Positions 23,987 to 32,874 of a DNA stretch of 64,000 bases are shown here, in pieces. Each line of letters opens with the position of its first letter. Position 1 is the first letter of the stretch. The translations under genes were made by a program, and so were the position numbers. The notes under the pieces were generated by a model, which worked only from the letters and a program-made list of their open reading frames with translations, had not been told where the DNA came from and made no database searches. The stretch is taken from assembly GCF_000407545.1 (NCBI RefSeq), contig NZ_ASWH01000001.1:2874001-2938000 (forward strand). Direction: 5' to 3'. Source of the stretch: Enterococcus gilvus ATCC BAA-350 (lineage in GTDB: Bacteria; Bacillota; Bacilli; Lactobacillales; Enterococcaceae).

Positions 23987-24874
23987 GTGGCAGCATTTCA
24001 TCATATCTCATTATTAACGAAAGACAGTCGTGAAAATGTACGATTTTATACCGATGTTTTAGGGATGCGTTTTGTGAAGAACACGGTCAATCAGGAGAAT
24101 CATCGGATGCTTCATTATTATTATGGCGACTATCAAGGTTCACCGGGCAGTGTGGTGACTTTCTTTGTTGTTCCGCAGTTAGGGCATCGTTATGAGAATC
24201 AGCAGTTTATCTCGACGATTGGTCTGAAACTTCCGAAGAATAGTTTGGCCTACTGGCAAGAACGGTTGGAGCATTATTCGGTAGATTATACAGTGAGTGA
24301 GGGGCAATTACGCTTTCTCGATCCTGATCAAGTAGAGATTCTGTTGACTGAGACAGAGTTGCCTCCTTTGACTTCAGAGCATCAAGTGACCACTGATATT
24401 CCAGCCGAAAAACAACTTTTAGGATTGCATTCTACTCAGCTTCACGTTAGTGATCCTCAGGCAACAAGTGCATTTTTTGAGACTTTTCTAAGCTGGACCA
24501 CCGTGGACCAGCGGATTCAATTGAATGCGACGGATTTTCTTGAGATTTTACCGACTGATTCGGACAAGACAAGTCACATGGGGCGCGGCAGTGCGGATCA
24601 TATCGCCTTCGCCATTGCGGACGACGCTGCCTTATATGACCTGCAGCAACGGGCGAAAAAACAAGGCTGGATGATCGAAAAACTCGTCTCTCGCGGATAT
24701 TTCAAGAGTCTTTACATTCGCGAACCTGGTGGGAATCGACTGGAGTTCGCGACGCTTGGGCCGGGCTTTACCATCGATGAACCTTTGGAACAGCTAGGAG
24801 AACATTTTGCATTGCCGCCATTTTTAGCCGATCAACGTGCTGAAATAGAAGCCAATATTTATCCAGAGGCATAA
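23987..24874 (+). CDS. Two-domain VOC protein, ring-cleaving dioxygenase MhqO/MhqA-like
   Basis: 295 residues. Domain 1 begins AAFHHISLLTKDSRENVRFY, domain 2 LLGLHSTQLHVSDPQATSAFF; HIAFAIADD and NRLEFATLGPG supply further ligands. The two-module arrangement and the GSVVTFFVVPQLGH segment match the MhqA/MhqO family, linked to hydroquinone and electrophile stress in Bacillus. GTG 23987 is chosen because AAGGAAGG is about 8 bp upstream. Convergent with luxS. Confidence 0.8.
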   Translation: MAAFHHISLLTKDSRENVRFYTDVLGMRFVKNTVNQENHRMLHYYYGDYQGSPGSVVTFFVVPQLGHRYENQQFISTIGLKLPKNSLAYWQERLEHYSVDYTVSEGQLRFLDPDQVEILLTETELPPLTSEHQVTTDIPAEKQLLGLHSTQLHVSDPQATSAFFETFLSWTTVDQRIQLNATDFLEILPTDSDKTSHMGRGSADHIAFAIADDAALYDLQQRAKKQGWMIEKLVSRGYFKSLYIREPGGNRLEFATLGPGFTIDEPLEQLGEHFALPPFLADQRAEIEANIYPEA

Positions 24875-24875
24875 A

Positions 24876-24914
24876 AAAGGAGGTGTGACCTAACGCTGGT
24901 CATACCTCCTTTTG
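24876..24914. terminator. Bidirectional terminator between VOC gene and luxS
   Basis: Arms GGAGGTGTGACC and GGTCATACCTCC (one mismatch) flanked by A and T runs. Confidence 0.85.
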
Positions 24915-24915
24915 T

Positions 24916-25380
24916 TTAGCCCTCCGCAAAAATATGCGGCCATTCGTCTCGTTGACTCAAGAATTCTTTCGCCAACTCTTGAGCGCCTTCCAATGTGTGG
25001 TTCGCTGCCCAGCCGCATTGGACGGGATTGCTCGCCGGTACTTCTGTTGCCTTCAAGACATCCTTCATCGTTTGCTCCACAACATCCATGATCTCGTCAA
25101 TGTCGTCATGGTTCAAAACAGTCAGATAGAATCCTGTTTGGCATCCCATTGGTGACCAGTCTACGATATAGTCTGCATGGTTTCGGATCAGTTCTGCTGT
25201 TAAATGCTCCAAGGAATGCAATGCAGCCATATCCATATAGGCTTGATTTGGTTGTTTCAGGCGAACATCATATTTCACGATCAAGTCGCCATTTGCTCCA
25301 GTCTTTTTGTCCGCGACGCGAATATACGGCGCCTTAACCTTTGTGTGGTCTAAATTAAAACTTTCAACATTCATTTTCAT
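24916..25380 (-). CDS. luxS: S-ribosylhomocysteine lyase
   Basis: Cleaves S-ribosylhomocysteine to homocysteine and DPD, the AI-2 precursor. 154 residues, family length. The metal site HSLEH (His55, His59), the Cys in SPMGCQTGF (Cys80) and the NPVQCGW Cys (about 122) are intact. It begins 1 bp from the stop of the yrrT-like methylase gene and is the third gene of an operon headed by a cystathionine beta-synthase-like gene. Here it supplies homocysteine to that enzyme, so the operon recycles methionine sulfur to cysteine. Confidence 0.96.
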   Translation of the reverse strand: MKMNVESFNLDHTKVKAPYIRVADKKTGANGDLIVKYDVRLKQPNQAYMDMAALHSLEHLTAELIRNHADYIVDWSPMGCQTGFYLTVLNHDDIDEIMDVVEQTMKDVLKATEVPASNPVQCGWAANHTLEGAQELAKEFLSQRDEWPHIFAEG

Positions 25381-25381
25381 C

Positions 25382-26038
25382 TTATTCTGCCTCCATTATT
25401 TTTTCTGCATAAACGATCCAAACAAAACGATTCATTTGTCGGTACGTTGTTTGAAACCCACTTTTTTGAAAATATTGATCTAATTCACTTATCACAGGAT
25501 AATACTCTCGCTCTAAATCAGCGGCTAAGTTCTGTCGTCCTGCTTCTTTTTCTGTGCGTAGATAGGTGTCGTAAACCGTTTGTGACAAAAACATCGTGTC
25601 CCCAAAAATAATTTTCCCGCCGATAGGAAGGATCTGATTGTATTCTTTGAGAACCTTTTGCTTTTCCTCTGCCGTCAGATGGTGGAACACTAAATTCGAT
25701 ACGATCGTATCCACAGGCTCTGGTGGCAAGGGAAAGTTTTCCATATCGCCAGCAAAAAAAGAGGTTGCTTGCAGTGCGTCTTTTTTTGCCGCCATGTCTC
25801 GCATTTCTGGCGAAGGTTCCACAGGGTAAACGGTCTTCCCAGCAGCAACCAGCTTCTCCGTTAAATTGCCTGTTCCGCTGCCAAACTCCAGCACAGACTG
25901 TCCCGAGTGTGCGGTGATCTCATCTAAAATTTGCCAATAATTCGCGAACACTTCCTGATATTCCGGGTTCGCGCCGTTTACTTCCTCATCATAATCCACT
26001 GCCCAGCCTTCAAAAATCGGCATGAACTCTAATCCCAT
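25382..26038 (-). CDS. YrrT-like SAM-dependent methyltransferase
   Basis: 218 residues from ATG 26038. That start gives [18 protein letters not shown], which lines up with the known YrrT N-terminus, and GGAAAGGAA precedes it; an open frame extends upstream to 26218 but without family resemblance. SAM loop [13 protein letters not shown] (about 48-60). In B. subtilis yrrT sits with methionine-to-cysteine genes, as here between a CBS-like gene and luxS. It probably consumes SAM to feed SAH recycling; methyl acceptor unknown. Confidence 0.82.
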   Translation of the reverse strand: MGLEFMPIFEGWAVDYDEEVNGANPEYQEVFANYWQILDEITAHSGQSVLEFGSGTGNLTEKLVAAGKTVYPVEPSPEMRDMAAKKDALQATSFFAGDMENFPLPPEPVDTIVSNLVFHHLTAEEKQKVLKEYNQILPIGGKIIFGDTMFLSQTVYDTYLRTEKEAGRQNLAADLEREYYPVISELDQYFQKSGFQTTYRQMNRFVWIVYAEKIMEAE

Positions 26039-26249
26039 ATCGGTCTTGTTCCTTTCCAATCGTTCTTCTATTTTATTTATGTTCAGGCTGAACGCTCTAC
26101 ACCTCCAAAGCCTCTCTAACTGAAACAACCTTCTATTCAATCCTGCGAGCAGTACATCGCTGTTTCTGTAAAAACAACAGACATCACTTCTCGCTTTTTG
26201 CCAACTTATAATACCCATAACTTGGCAAGGAAAACGTATTTAAAGAGCA

Positions 26250-27182
26250 TCAATAATCGGTTCTAGAATAGATTTGCTTTGACAAGTAGCGATCTCCGGC
26301 ATCGGGAAATACGGTCACTACTTGACTGCCGGCTGGAAGAGTCGCGACTTCTCGCAAAGCCGCCGCCATCGCAGCCCCCGACGAACTTCCAACGAGCGTA
26401 CCATGCTCTTTTGCCAGCCGACGAGTCATGGCAAATCCCTCTGCATCACTGATCGTCGCAAAATCATGAACTGGAAGTCCTTCAAGAAAAGTCGGAATAA
26501 ATTCCACGCCGATTCCTTCAATTTCATGACTATGACTCGCGCCACCATTGAGAATCGATCCTTCAGGCTCCACGCCGATCAAGCGAATCAATGGCACGTG
26601 CTTCAGCAAGTAGCGTGCCACGCCGCTAAAGGTTCCGCCACTGCCGATCCCGGCCACAAAGCTTGTTATGGATGAGCCAAGATCTTTTATTAATTCGGGA
26701 CCCAAGGTATGGTAATAGGCTTCAGGGTTTGCGGGATTGTCAAACTGCAAGGGCAAATAGCTGTTTGACCGCTCCGCATGCAATCGTTTGGCTTCCGCGA
26801 TCGCGCCTTTGATTCCTTCTTCTGTTGGTGTATGGACGATCTCCGCCCCCAACGCCCTCATCAGCTCTTGCTTTTCCAAGCTGAATTTTTCCGGTACGAC
26901 AAACATCGTCGACAGCTTGGCTGCCTGCGCGGCGATCGCCACACCGATCCCAGTGTTTCCAGCGGTCGGTTCAATGATCACTGTATTTTCCGTGATTTTA
27001 CGCTGTTCTATCCCCTCCTTGATCAGGTAAGCGCCTAAACGATCTTTGATGCTCCCTCCTGGATTTAAATATTCCAGCTTCGCATAAATGGCGGAACCTT
27101 TCGGTATTTCTTCAAACTGGTGATGGGTGAATCGGAGCATCGGTGTGTCCCCAATCGCCATCTGAATCGAATCAATAATCAT
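26250..27182 (-). CDS. Cystathionine beta-synthase / cysteine-synthase family enzyme (MccA/CysK-like)
   Basis: 310 residues, fold type II PLP enzyme. PLP lysine in PGGSIKDR (Lys46), phosphate-binding GSGGTFSG (about 176-183), GNTGIG and VGSSSGAA are all present. CysK- and MccA-type enzymes share these, so substrate cannot be read directly; the neighbours (yrrT-like, luxS) argue for condensing homocysteine with O-acetylserine or serine to cystathionine. It is preceded by a transcription attenuator with a four-Cys leader peptide (27211-27413), which implies cysteine-controlled expression. Confidence 0.85.
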   Translation of the reverse strand: MIIDSIQMAIGDTPMLRFTHHQFEEIPKGSAIYAKLEYLNPGGSIKDRLGAYLIKEGIEQRKITENTVIIEPTAGNTGIGVAIAAQAAKLSTMFVVPEKFSLEKQELMRALGAEIVHTPTEEGIKGAIAEAKRLHAERSNSYLPLQFDNPANPEAYYHTLGPELIKDLGSSITSFVAGIGSGGTFSGVARYLLKHVPLIRLIGVEPEGSILNGGASHSHEIEGIGVEFIPTFLEGLPVHDFATISDAEGFAMTRRLAKEHGTLVGSSSGAAMAAALREVATLPAGSQVVTVFPDAGDRYLSKQIYSRTDY

Positions 27183-27210
27183 TGGTATACTCCCTTAATT
27201 ACGTTTTTTG

Positions 27211-27247
27211 GAAAACAAAAAAGGCACTGACTATTAATCAGCACCTT
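27211..27247 (-). terminator. Attenuator terminator upstream of the CBS-like gene
   Basis: Minus strand: arms AAGGTGCTGA and TCAGTGCCTT (10 bp, two G.U pairs), loop TTAATAG, then TTTTTTG and TTTT. It lies about 30 bp before the start codon, so it can end transcription before the gene. The loop is complementary to CTATTAA at the leader peptide's stop codon (27327-27333). Confidence 0.75.
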
Positions 27248-27326
27248 GAGATTCGCTTTATTGACACCTTGACTATGGCCCCTCAAACGGGCACATACGT
27301 ATCAAAAACAGTCGCAAATTGGGCAG

Positions 27327-27413
27327 TTAATAGGCATGACAAAATGGTATGCTGCGTTTACGCACCATACAACAACAGCAAGATTCAGTTGCGAAATGTT
27401 TGCTGACTGTCAT
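27327..27413 (-). CDS. Cysteine-rich leader peptide (attenuation)
   Basis: A 28-codon ORF with GGAGG 7 bp before its ATG. Codons 12-15 read TGC TGT TGT TGT, four consecutive cysteines (27369-27380), in the context ATESCCCCMVRK, and a fifth Cys is codon 25. Immediately after the Cys run is a hairpin (27347-27370, GTATG/CATAC outer arms, TGCG/CGCA inner). A terminator follows at 27211-27247, then the CBS-like gene. Expected logic: low Cys-tRNA stalls the ribosome at the run, freeing the stop-codon region to pair with the terminator loop and let transcription continue. Confidence 0.82.
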   Translation of the reverse strand: MTVSKHFATESCCCCMVRKRSIPFCHAY

Positions 27414-27448
27414 GTCTTCCCCTCCAAAAAGTTTTTTACGTTTTAAAA

Positions 27449-27477
27449 AAATTAGCATAGATAAAACGTTTTGTCAA
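27449..27477 (-). promoter_or_regulatory. Promoter of the cysteine-leader operon
   Basis: Minus strand: TTGACA (27472-27477), 17-bp spacer, TAATTT (27449-27454) with an extended TG one base before it. The spacer holds the palindrome-like AAAACGTTTT, cre-like. Predicted transcription starts about 30 nt before the leader peptide. Confidence 0.7.
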
Positions 27478-27649
27478 AGAAAACACTCATTTATTTTTAA
27501 TGCTGTTAACCATTATTTCATTTTCAAGCGCTCACCTTGCTAATTTTTTTTACAAAACAAGTAAGTTTTATTCTTTGCAGATTTCTGATAATTTGAGTAT
27601 AACTAAAGAAAATAAACCCTCGCAAATGCGAGTAAGGGAGATTGGAAAA

Positions 27650-27982
27650 ATGTATTCACTTGTTCCCGAAAATATGTATGAAGTCAAAGAAAAATTAACT
27701 TATTTATTAGAAAAAGGCATTGAGACGACTGAAGAAGATGTCATCCGTGAAGCGGTCCGAGACAACAGCCAACAAATTCTAGATGGTGATTTAGAAGGTC
27801 CTTATTGGAAGGTCGAATGGCAATCACAAGATAAAACACTCGCCATTTTTGATATCATGAACAAAGAAGTCGGCACGGTAACTAGTTTATCTGACTCATT
27901 TATTGAGGATTTCCGTACTAATGCGCCAAATCTGATTCGTCATCTTGCCGAAAAAATCCAACGCATTGTTAATACTAACTAA
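27650..27982 (+). CDS. Hypothetical 110-residue protein
   Basis: Start ATG 27650 is set by AAGGGAG 9 bp upstream. Soluble, acidic, mixed alpha/beta pattern (YSLVPENMYEVKEKLTYLLE; later YWKVEWQSQDKTLAIFDI). No family recognised. Single-gene unit with its own terminator. Confidence 0.6.
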   Translation: MYSLVPENMYEVKEKLTYLLEKGIETTEEDVIREAVRDNSQQILDGDLEGPYWKVEWQSQDKTLAIFDIMNKEVGTVTSLSDSFIEDFRTNAPNLIRHLAEKIQRIVNTN

Positions 27983-27993
27983 TTATCGACTGT

Positions 27994-28036
27994 AAAAAAA
28001 CTGGACGCCTGATTTATGACGTGTTCAGTTTTTTAT
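27994..28036 (+). terminator. Terminator after the 110-residue protein gene
   Basis: AAAACTG...CAGTTTTTT arms around an inner ACGC/GCGT-like region, followed by TTTTTTATTTTT. Confidence 0.6.
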
Positions 28037-28079
28037 TTTTGAAGTAGGCTTTTTAATAAATTTTAGTGAGGTGTGTCCC

Positions 28080-28634
28080 ATGGGAATGACTATCCGTTTT
28101 TTTGTCACGGATCAATCTGACGGCTGCTATTTTGAAAAAATCCAAGCAAGCTTTTTTGATGAGGAAGAACACGTCGAAACTGTCTATCCGAAAGACCGTT
28201 TTGATGCCGTACTTGATGACGCCCTGTTGCGAATCTTGCAGCGCGTATTTGATACATTAGAAAAAATTGGCGAAGTAGACGATTACCTGCAATTTTTGGA
28301 TTTCAACATCGAGAATGTGTACAATTCCGCCTTCGTCAGCAAGCATTTCCTTCTTTATCAGCATTCCGGTGTGGATGCCTTGATGGAACAAGTCTTAGCA
28401 GAAGTAGCAGACCCGTTAGCGGAGGGGTATTTTGAGACCTTGATCGATTATCTTGAAACAAACATCGAGGATGAAGTCTTTGTGGATTTCCGATTGAACG
28501 GAGAGGAGCTGTTGATGGAGGTCCAGACACAAGGAAAAAACGTTCTCCAAACAGAGCCTTTGAAGCAATTGCTCATTGATTATGATGAATCTTTTGAACG
28601 AGTGGCGACAGAATTTTTAGAGAGTTTCATTTAA
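28080..28634 (+). CDS. Hypothetical 184-residue acidic protein
   Basis: ATG 28080 follows GTGAGGTG; ATG 28086 is an alternative. Very Asp/Glu-rich (EEEHVETVYPKDRFD; NIEDEVFVDF), no membrane segment or signal peptide, predicted helical. No family recognised and no informative neighbours. Confidence 0.6.
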   Translation: MGMTIRFFVTDQSDGCYFEKIQASFFDEEEHVETVYPKDRFDAVLDDALLRILQRVFDTLEKIGEVDDYLQFLDFNIENVYNSAFVSKHFLLYQHSGVDALMEQVLAEVADPLAEGYFETLIDYLETNIEDEVFVDFRLNGEELLMEVQTQGKNVLQTEPLKQLLIDYDESFERVATEFLESFI

Positions 28635-28775
28635 TCGCTAGATAACGTGGATGAGGACGCCAGAACAAAGAGAACCCTCCGAGAACAATTATTCGCTTTT
28701 TAAAAAGGAACGTAGTAGAATCGGTTTAACTTATTAAAAGTAAGTGATTTTAGAGAACAAAGGAGGTCATCCATT

Positions 28776-29804
28776 ATGAAAAAAATTGGCTTTTTAAGTT
28801 TTGGTCATTGGATGGATTTTGAAGGATCAATCGTAAAAACAGCAAAAGATGCGTATTTACAATCCATTGATCTAGCCGTTGAAGCAGAAAAAATCGGCAT
28901 TGATGGGGCTTATTATCGCGTGCATCATTTCGCAGATCAAATCGGCTCACCTTTCCCATTGCTTTCAGCGATCGGTGCGAAAACCAGTAAGATCGAGATT
29001 GGTACTGGGTTGATCGATATGCGTTACGAAAACCCTTATATGATGGCTGAAAATGCTGGATTAACAGATATCATCACTCAAGGAAGAGTCGAATTAGGCG
29101 TTGGCCGTGGTTCACCTGAACAAGTGCTTGATGGTTGGAAATATTTTGGGTATGACTATGACGAAGAAGAGATCAAAGACATCACACGGGAACGGACATT
29201 GGAATTTTTGAAGCTGCTTGAAGGCGAACGGTTCGCTGAACAAAATCCACAACCCATGTTCCCGCAAGCACCTGGAAAATTGCGTTTAGAACCTTATTCA
29301 GAAGGACTTCGTCAACGGATCTGGTGGGGCGCTGGTTCACAGCAGACAGCGATTTGGGCTGCTCAACACGGGATGAATCTGCAATCCTCAACGTTGGTAA
29401 ACTATGAAACGAACGAACCTTTCCATGTTCAACAAGCCAAACAATTACGTGCCTACAAAGAGGCATGGAAAGAAGCTGGGCATGACTTTGAACCAAGAAC
29501 TTTGGTGACACGTTCTATCCAGCCAATTACAACAGACTTGGACCGTCAGCTATTCGGCCGCCAAGGCGACGATGCAAAATACGACCAAGTTGGGTTCCTT
29601 GCGTACCATCAAAACCCAACGATTTTCGGGAAAACCTTTGCGGGTGAACCAGACAAGATCGCTAAAGAGTTGGCAGAAGATGAAGCCATCAAAGAAGCAG
29701 ATACAGTCCTTGTTACGATCCCTAATACATTAGGCGTCGAATACAATATGCATTTGCTTGAGTCCATCGTTAAAGACATTGCTCCCGACTTAGGTTGGAG
29801 ATAA
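28776..29804 (+). CDS. LLM-class flavin-dependent oxidoreductase
   Basis: 342 residues, (beta/alpha)8 luciferase-like fold. Family blocks: LAVEAEKIGIDGAYYRVHHF (about 32-51), IGTGLIDMRYENP, and GRVELGVGRGSPEQVL (about 104-119). Such enzymes use FMNH2 (or F420 in other phyla) for monooxygenation or reduction; the substrate is unknown. AAGGAGG ribosome site. Confidence 0.87.
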   Translation: MKKIGFLSFGHWMDFEGSIVKTAKDAYLQSIDLAVEAEKIGIDGAYYRVHHFADQIGSPFPLLSAIGAKTSKIEIGTGLIDMRYENPYMMAENAGLTDIITQGRVELGVGRGSPEQVLDGWKYFGYDYDEEEIKDITRERTLEFLKLLEGERFAEQNPQPMFPQAPGKLRLEPYSEGLRQRIWWGAGSQQTAIWAAQHGMNLQSSTLVNYETNEPFHVQQAKQLRAYKEAWKEAGHDFEPRTLVTRSIQPITTDLDRQLFGRQGDDAKYDQVGFLAYHQNPTIFGKTFAGEPDKIAKELAEDEAIKEADTVLVTIPNTLGVEYNMHLLESIVKDIAPDLGWR

Positions 29805-29818
29805 CATAGTGTATCCTT

Positions 29819-29850
29819 TAGCTAGTCTGCAAAGCAGGCTGGCTTTTTTG
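29819..29850 (+). terminator. Terminator after the LLM oxidoreductase gene
   Basis: AGCTAGTCTGC/GCAGGCTGGCT hairpin with AAA loop and TTTTTTG tail. Confidence 0.8.
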
Positions 29851-29915
29851 TGTTTCGCCTAGACATCTATGGTAAAATCGAAAAAAGCTGTTTTACGCAG
29901 AAAGGTCGTGACACA

Positions 29916-30449
29916 ATGGGCACGGAACGGATACTGACTGAAAGATTGATATTGAGGAAGATGGTCGTGGCAGACCATGTCCAGATGTTTCGCCACTGGG
30001 CAAATGATCCTGCTGTAACAACGTACCTGACTTGGGAACCTTACGAAAATGCGGAAGATGTCGCTGCTTATCTCGCGCTTAACGAACAAGCATATCAGAG
30101 CGAGGATCATTTTTACTGGGGGATCGAAGAGAAAGAAACCCAGCACTTGATTGGGGCGATCTCTGTCGTCCGCTACAATCCAGAAATAAAAACCATGGAG
30201 ATCGGCTACGTTCTCGGTACAGATTGGTGGCATCAGGGCTACACTGCTGAAGCGCTGACCGCCGTTGTAGACTACCTCTTTGCCGCTACTTCCGTCCAGC
30301 GGATCGAGGCCTTTCATGATGCTGAAAATGAGAATTCTGGGAATGTCTTGAAAAAATGCGGCTTTACGTATGAAGGCTTGCTGAAACAACGAGGAAAAAA
30401 TAATCGCGGGATCGTAGATGAATGCCTCTATTCGAGACTTCGTGACTAG
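29916..30449 (+). CDS. GNAT-family N-acetyltransferase (RimJ/RimL-like)
   Basis: 177 residues from ATG 29916 (AGAAAGG about 10 bp upstream), giving the typical TERLILRKMVVADHVQMFRH opening. The EIGYVLGTDWWHQGYTAEAL segment (acetyl-CoA binding, about 100-120) and the NENSGNVLKKCGFTYEG end are those of ribosomal-protein-type acetyltransferases. Actual acceptor unknown. Confidence 0.85.
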   Translation: MGTERILTERLILRKMVVADHVQMFRHWANDPAVTTYLTWEPYENAEDVAAYLALNEQAYQSEDHFYWGIEEKETQHLIGAISVVRYNPEIKTMEIGYVLGTDWWHQGYTAEALTAVVDYLFAATSVQRIEAFHDAENENSGNVLKKCGFTYEGLLKQRGKNNRGIVDECLYSRLRD

Positions 30450-30563
30450 TTTTTTACCTTCCTTTCATTAATAAATCTACAATTGATAAAGCAAAATTAT
30501 TACAGTATAGGCCAACTCGCGTTATACTTTTAGTGTAACGATTATATTAGGAGGTTTTTCTTA

Positions 30564-31406
30564 ATGGAAGAGTTGAAATTGAACAACGGTCAAATGATCC
30601 CTCAATTGGGTCTCGGTGTCTTCAAAGTGCAAGATGCGGATGATTTGAAACGTGCCGTAGCGGAAGCTTTGAAGGACGGCTATCGTCACTTCGATACTGC
30701 AACGATCTATCACAATGAAGAATGGCTTGGTGAAGCACTTGCTCAAAGCGATGTGAAACGTGAAGACCTCTTCATTACGTCAAAAGTATGGAACAGCAAC
30801 ACGACGTATGATGAAACAATTGCCGCTTTCCACGAATCTTTGAAAAAATTACAAACCGACTATTTGGATCTTTACTTGATCCACTGGCCAAGTGAAGGCT
30901 ACAACGAAAAATGGCGTGCAATGGAAAGTTTGTACAATGACGGTCTGATCAAATCCATTGGTGTCTCAAACTTTGAGAAACCGCACTTGGAAAAATTGAT
31001 GACGACAGCAACAATCAAACCTACTGTTGACCAAATCGAAACACATCCGTACTTCCAACAAAAGGAATTGCATGAGTATTTGAAGAGTTTGGATATCGTT
31101 CATGAAGCGTGGGGCCCTCTTGGACAAGGCAAAAGCAATGTTTTAGAAGATCCTGTGTTAACAAAAATCGCTGAAGCCCACAGCAAAACGGTGGCGCAAG
31201 TCATCTTGCGTTGGCACTTGCAACGGGATATCATCGTCATTCCAAAATCTGTCCACGAAGAACGCATCGCTCAAAACATCGATGTCTTTGATTTCACGTT
31301 GACAGAGGAAGAAATGTCTATGATCGCTTCCATTGATAAAAATCAACGTGGCTCTGGTGATCCAAACGACGAAGAATTTTTGAAGGGCTCATTAAGCAGA
31401 GAATAA
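30564..31406 (+). CDS. Aldo/keto reductase
   Basis: 280 residues. Catalytic tetrad visible: Asp in YRHFDTATIY, Tyr in the same block (YHNEE), Lys in FITSKVWN and His in YLIHWP. NADPH-binding IPKSVHEERI near the C-terminus. Family members reduce methylglyoxal and other aldehydes. Monocistronic, AGGAGG ribosome site and downstream terminator. Confidence 0.92.
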   Translation: MEELKLNNGQMIPQLGLGVFKVQDADDLKRAVAEALKDGYRHFDTATIYHNEEWLGEALAQSDVKREDLFITSKVWNSNTTYDETIAAFHESLKKLQTDYLDLYLIHWPSEGYNEKWRAMESLYNDGLIKSIGVSNFEKPHLEKLMTTATIKPTVDQIETHPYFQQKELHEYLKSLDIVHEAWGPLGQGKSNVLEDPVLTKIAEAHSKTVAQVILRWHLQRDIIVIPKSVHEERIAQNIDVFDFTLTEEEMSMIASIDKNQRGSGDPNDEEFLKGSLSRE

Positions 31407-31419
31407 ACATATAACATTA

Positions 31420-31456
31420 GCCGCAATCGATTGACTCGATTGCGGCTTTTTTTTGA
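31420..31456 (+). terminator. Terminator after the aldo/keto reductase gene
   Basis: AGCCGCAATCGA/TCGATTGCGGCT hairpin with T8 tail. Confidence 0.9.
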
Positions 31457-31526
31457 AGATGGTCACTGGTTGCACATCGAACAGGAAGGACTCTCAATGA
31501 TTTGCTCTTTCTCTGACGTAAGGATT

Positions 31527-32681
31527 TTAATAAACGATCTTCACTTTATCATTCATGATCTGCTTTGTTCGTTCGATGAAATAATTTCTTGATACATCCT
31601 GCCCTTGGTTTACATGGAGCATATGCTGAGTCGCTAATTCATCGGTGTAATCCTTCAAGGCATAAGTTTGATAGGTTTGATAATTGTCACCGATATAAGT
31701 GATCGTTGGCCAAAATTCGACATCTGCAAAGGTCCCCTTCTTTTTTTCTTTGTCATACTTGATCGTCCAACGGCCCATGCCCCCTAGCATCCGATCGTTG
31801 ACATCTTGAGAAGAAATGAAGTTTCCTAATGAGTACATGACCAATGTTTGATTCCCTGACTCCCCAGTTACATAGTCCATCGGCTGAATGACATGCGGGT
31901 GCCCTCCAATGATGACATCCGCGCCTGCATCGCTCAATACTTGTGCCAATCGTGTCTGTTCGTCGTCGGGAACAACTTGATACTCCTCACCCCAATGCAT
32001 ACTGACAAGTTGAATGTCACTTTGGGCATTCAATGTCTGCATATCATTCTTGATCTGTTCTTCATCGATCAAATTGACTAAATACTCTTTGCCTTCAGGT
32101 AATGGAATCCCGTTCAACCCAAACGTATAAGATATCAAACCAACTTTTACCCCTTTAATCGTTTGAACATGAAGTCGTGGTGCATCCGGTGCTTTTTGTG
32201 AGCCCGTCACCGTGATGTCGGGGTATCTTTCCAAATACTCCAACTGCTTCACGATCCCCTCTTCTCCTCTATCCATGATGTGGTTGCTTGCAACAGACAG
32301 CCAATTGTACCCGGCAGTGTGCAATGAATCCAAGACTTGTGTTGGGCCATTAAAGGTAGGATACCCCGACAGTCCCAACTCTTCTCCCCCACAAATGGTT
32401 TCTAAATTGATATAAGCTAGGTCTCGATCTTGATTCAAATACTTTGTCGGCTGATACATCTCATCAAATCTGTACGAGCCGTCCGGTTGTCTCAAATGGT
32501 CATAAATAAAATCGTGGATCAAATTATCTCCTACTGCAGAAAAGGTCAACGCCACCTCTGAACGACTTTCTTGATTCGACGTCTTAGTAGAAGTGGTGCT
32601 GGTCTCTTGTTCGGATCGAGTGTTTCCGCATCCCGTCACAAATAGCCCGACAATCATGCCTATCATCACTAATTTTTTCAC
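31527..32681 (-). CDS. CapA-family lipoprotein (PGA_cap metallophosphoesterase-like)
   Basis: 384 residues. Lipobox FVTGC (Cys18), Ser/Thr linker, then the CapA fold: FSAVGDNLIHDFIYD, NLETICGG, VASNHIMDRGEEG, SMHWGEEY and GGHPHVIQ, which carry the metal-binding Asp/Asn/His residues. Such proteins act outside the membrane in poly-gamma-glutamate synthesis or anchoring in Bacillus; there are no capB or capC homologues here, so the role is unknown. Confidence 0.87.
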   Translation of the reverse strand: MKKLVMIGMIVGLFVTGCGNTRSEQETSTTSTKTSNQESRSEVALTFSAVGDNLIHDFIYDHLRQPDGSYRFDEMYQPTKYLNQDRDLAYINLETICGGEELGLSGYPTFNGPTQVLDSLHTAGYNWLSVASNHIMDRGEEGIVKQLEYLERYPDITVTGSQKAPDAPRLHVQTIKGVKVGLISYTFGLNGIPLPEGKEYLVNLIDEEQIKNDMQTLNAQSDIQLVSMHWGEEYQVVPDDEQTRLAQVLSDAGADVIIGGHPHVIQPMDYVTGESGNQTLVMYSLGNFISSQDVNDRMLGGMGRWTIKYDKEKKKGTFADVEFWPTITYIGDNYQTYQTYALKDYTDELATQHMLHVNQGQDVSRNYFIERTKQIMNDKVKIVY

Positions 32682-32874
32682 CTGTTTTCCCCTTTAATCG
32701 TAAAATAAACGGCTTGTTTCTTTCTCTCAATACCAAGTTTGTCACGTTCACTATACGATTACAAGCGCTATCTCTGTCCGTTCATACCAAAAAGACTGTC
32801 GGTCTCAATTCACATAGGATTCCACTACTCGCACGAAAGACGCGAAGTGGGACGCGTCTCTCTTTTTGTGGTTT

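Noticed and set aside
26039..26218. 60-residue N-terminal extension of the yrrT-like methylase
   Set aside because: The extension has no family resemblance, and ATG 26038 has a ribosome site and gives the expected N-terminus.
27183..27449. T-box or SAM riboswitch upstream of the CBS-like gene
   Set aside because: No T-box AGGGTGGNACCGCG-type element, specifier loop or SAM-I/SMK motif is visible; a translated Cys-rich leader explains the terminator better.
27182..27543. Rightward ORFs over the cysteine leader
   Set aside because: They lack good ribosome sites and run antisense to the promoter, leader peptide and terminator, which form a coherent unit on the minus strand.
32838..32865. Hairpin AGACGCG/CGCGTCT between the CapA and LysR genes as a terminator
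   Set aside because: Its T run is on the + strand, where no gene ends, while both neighbours are on the minus strand; function unclear.
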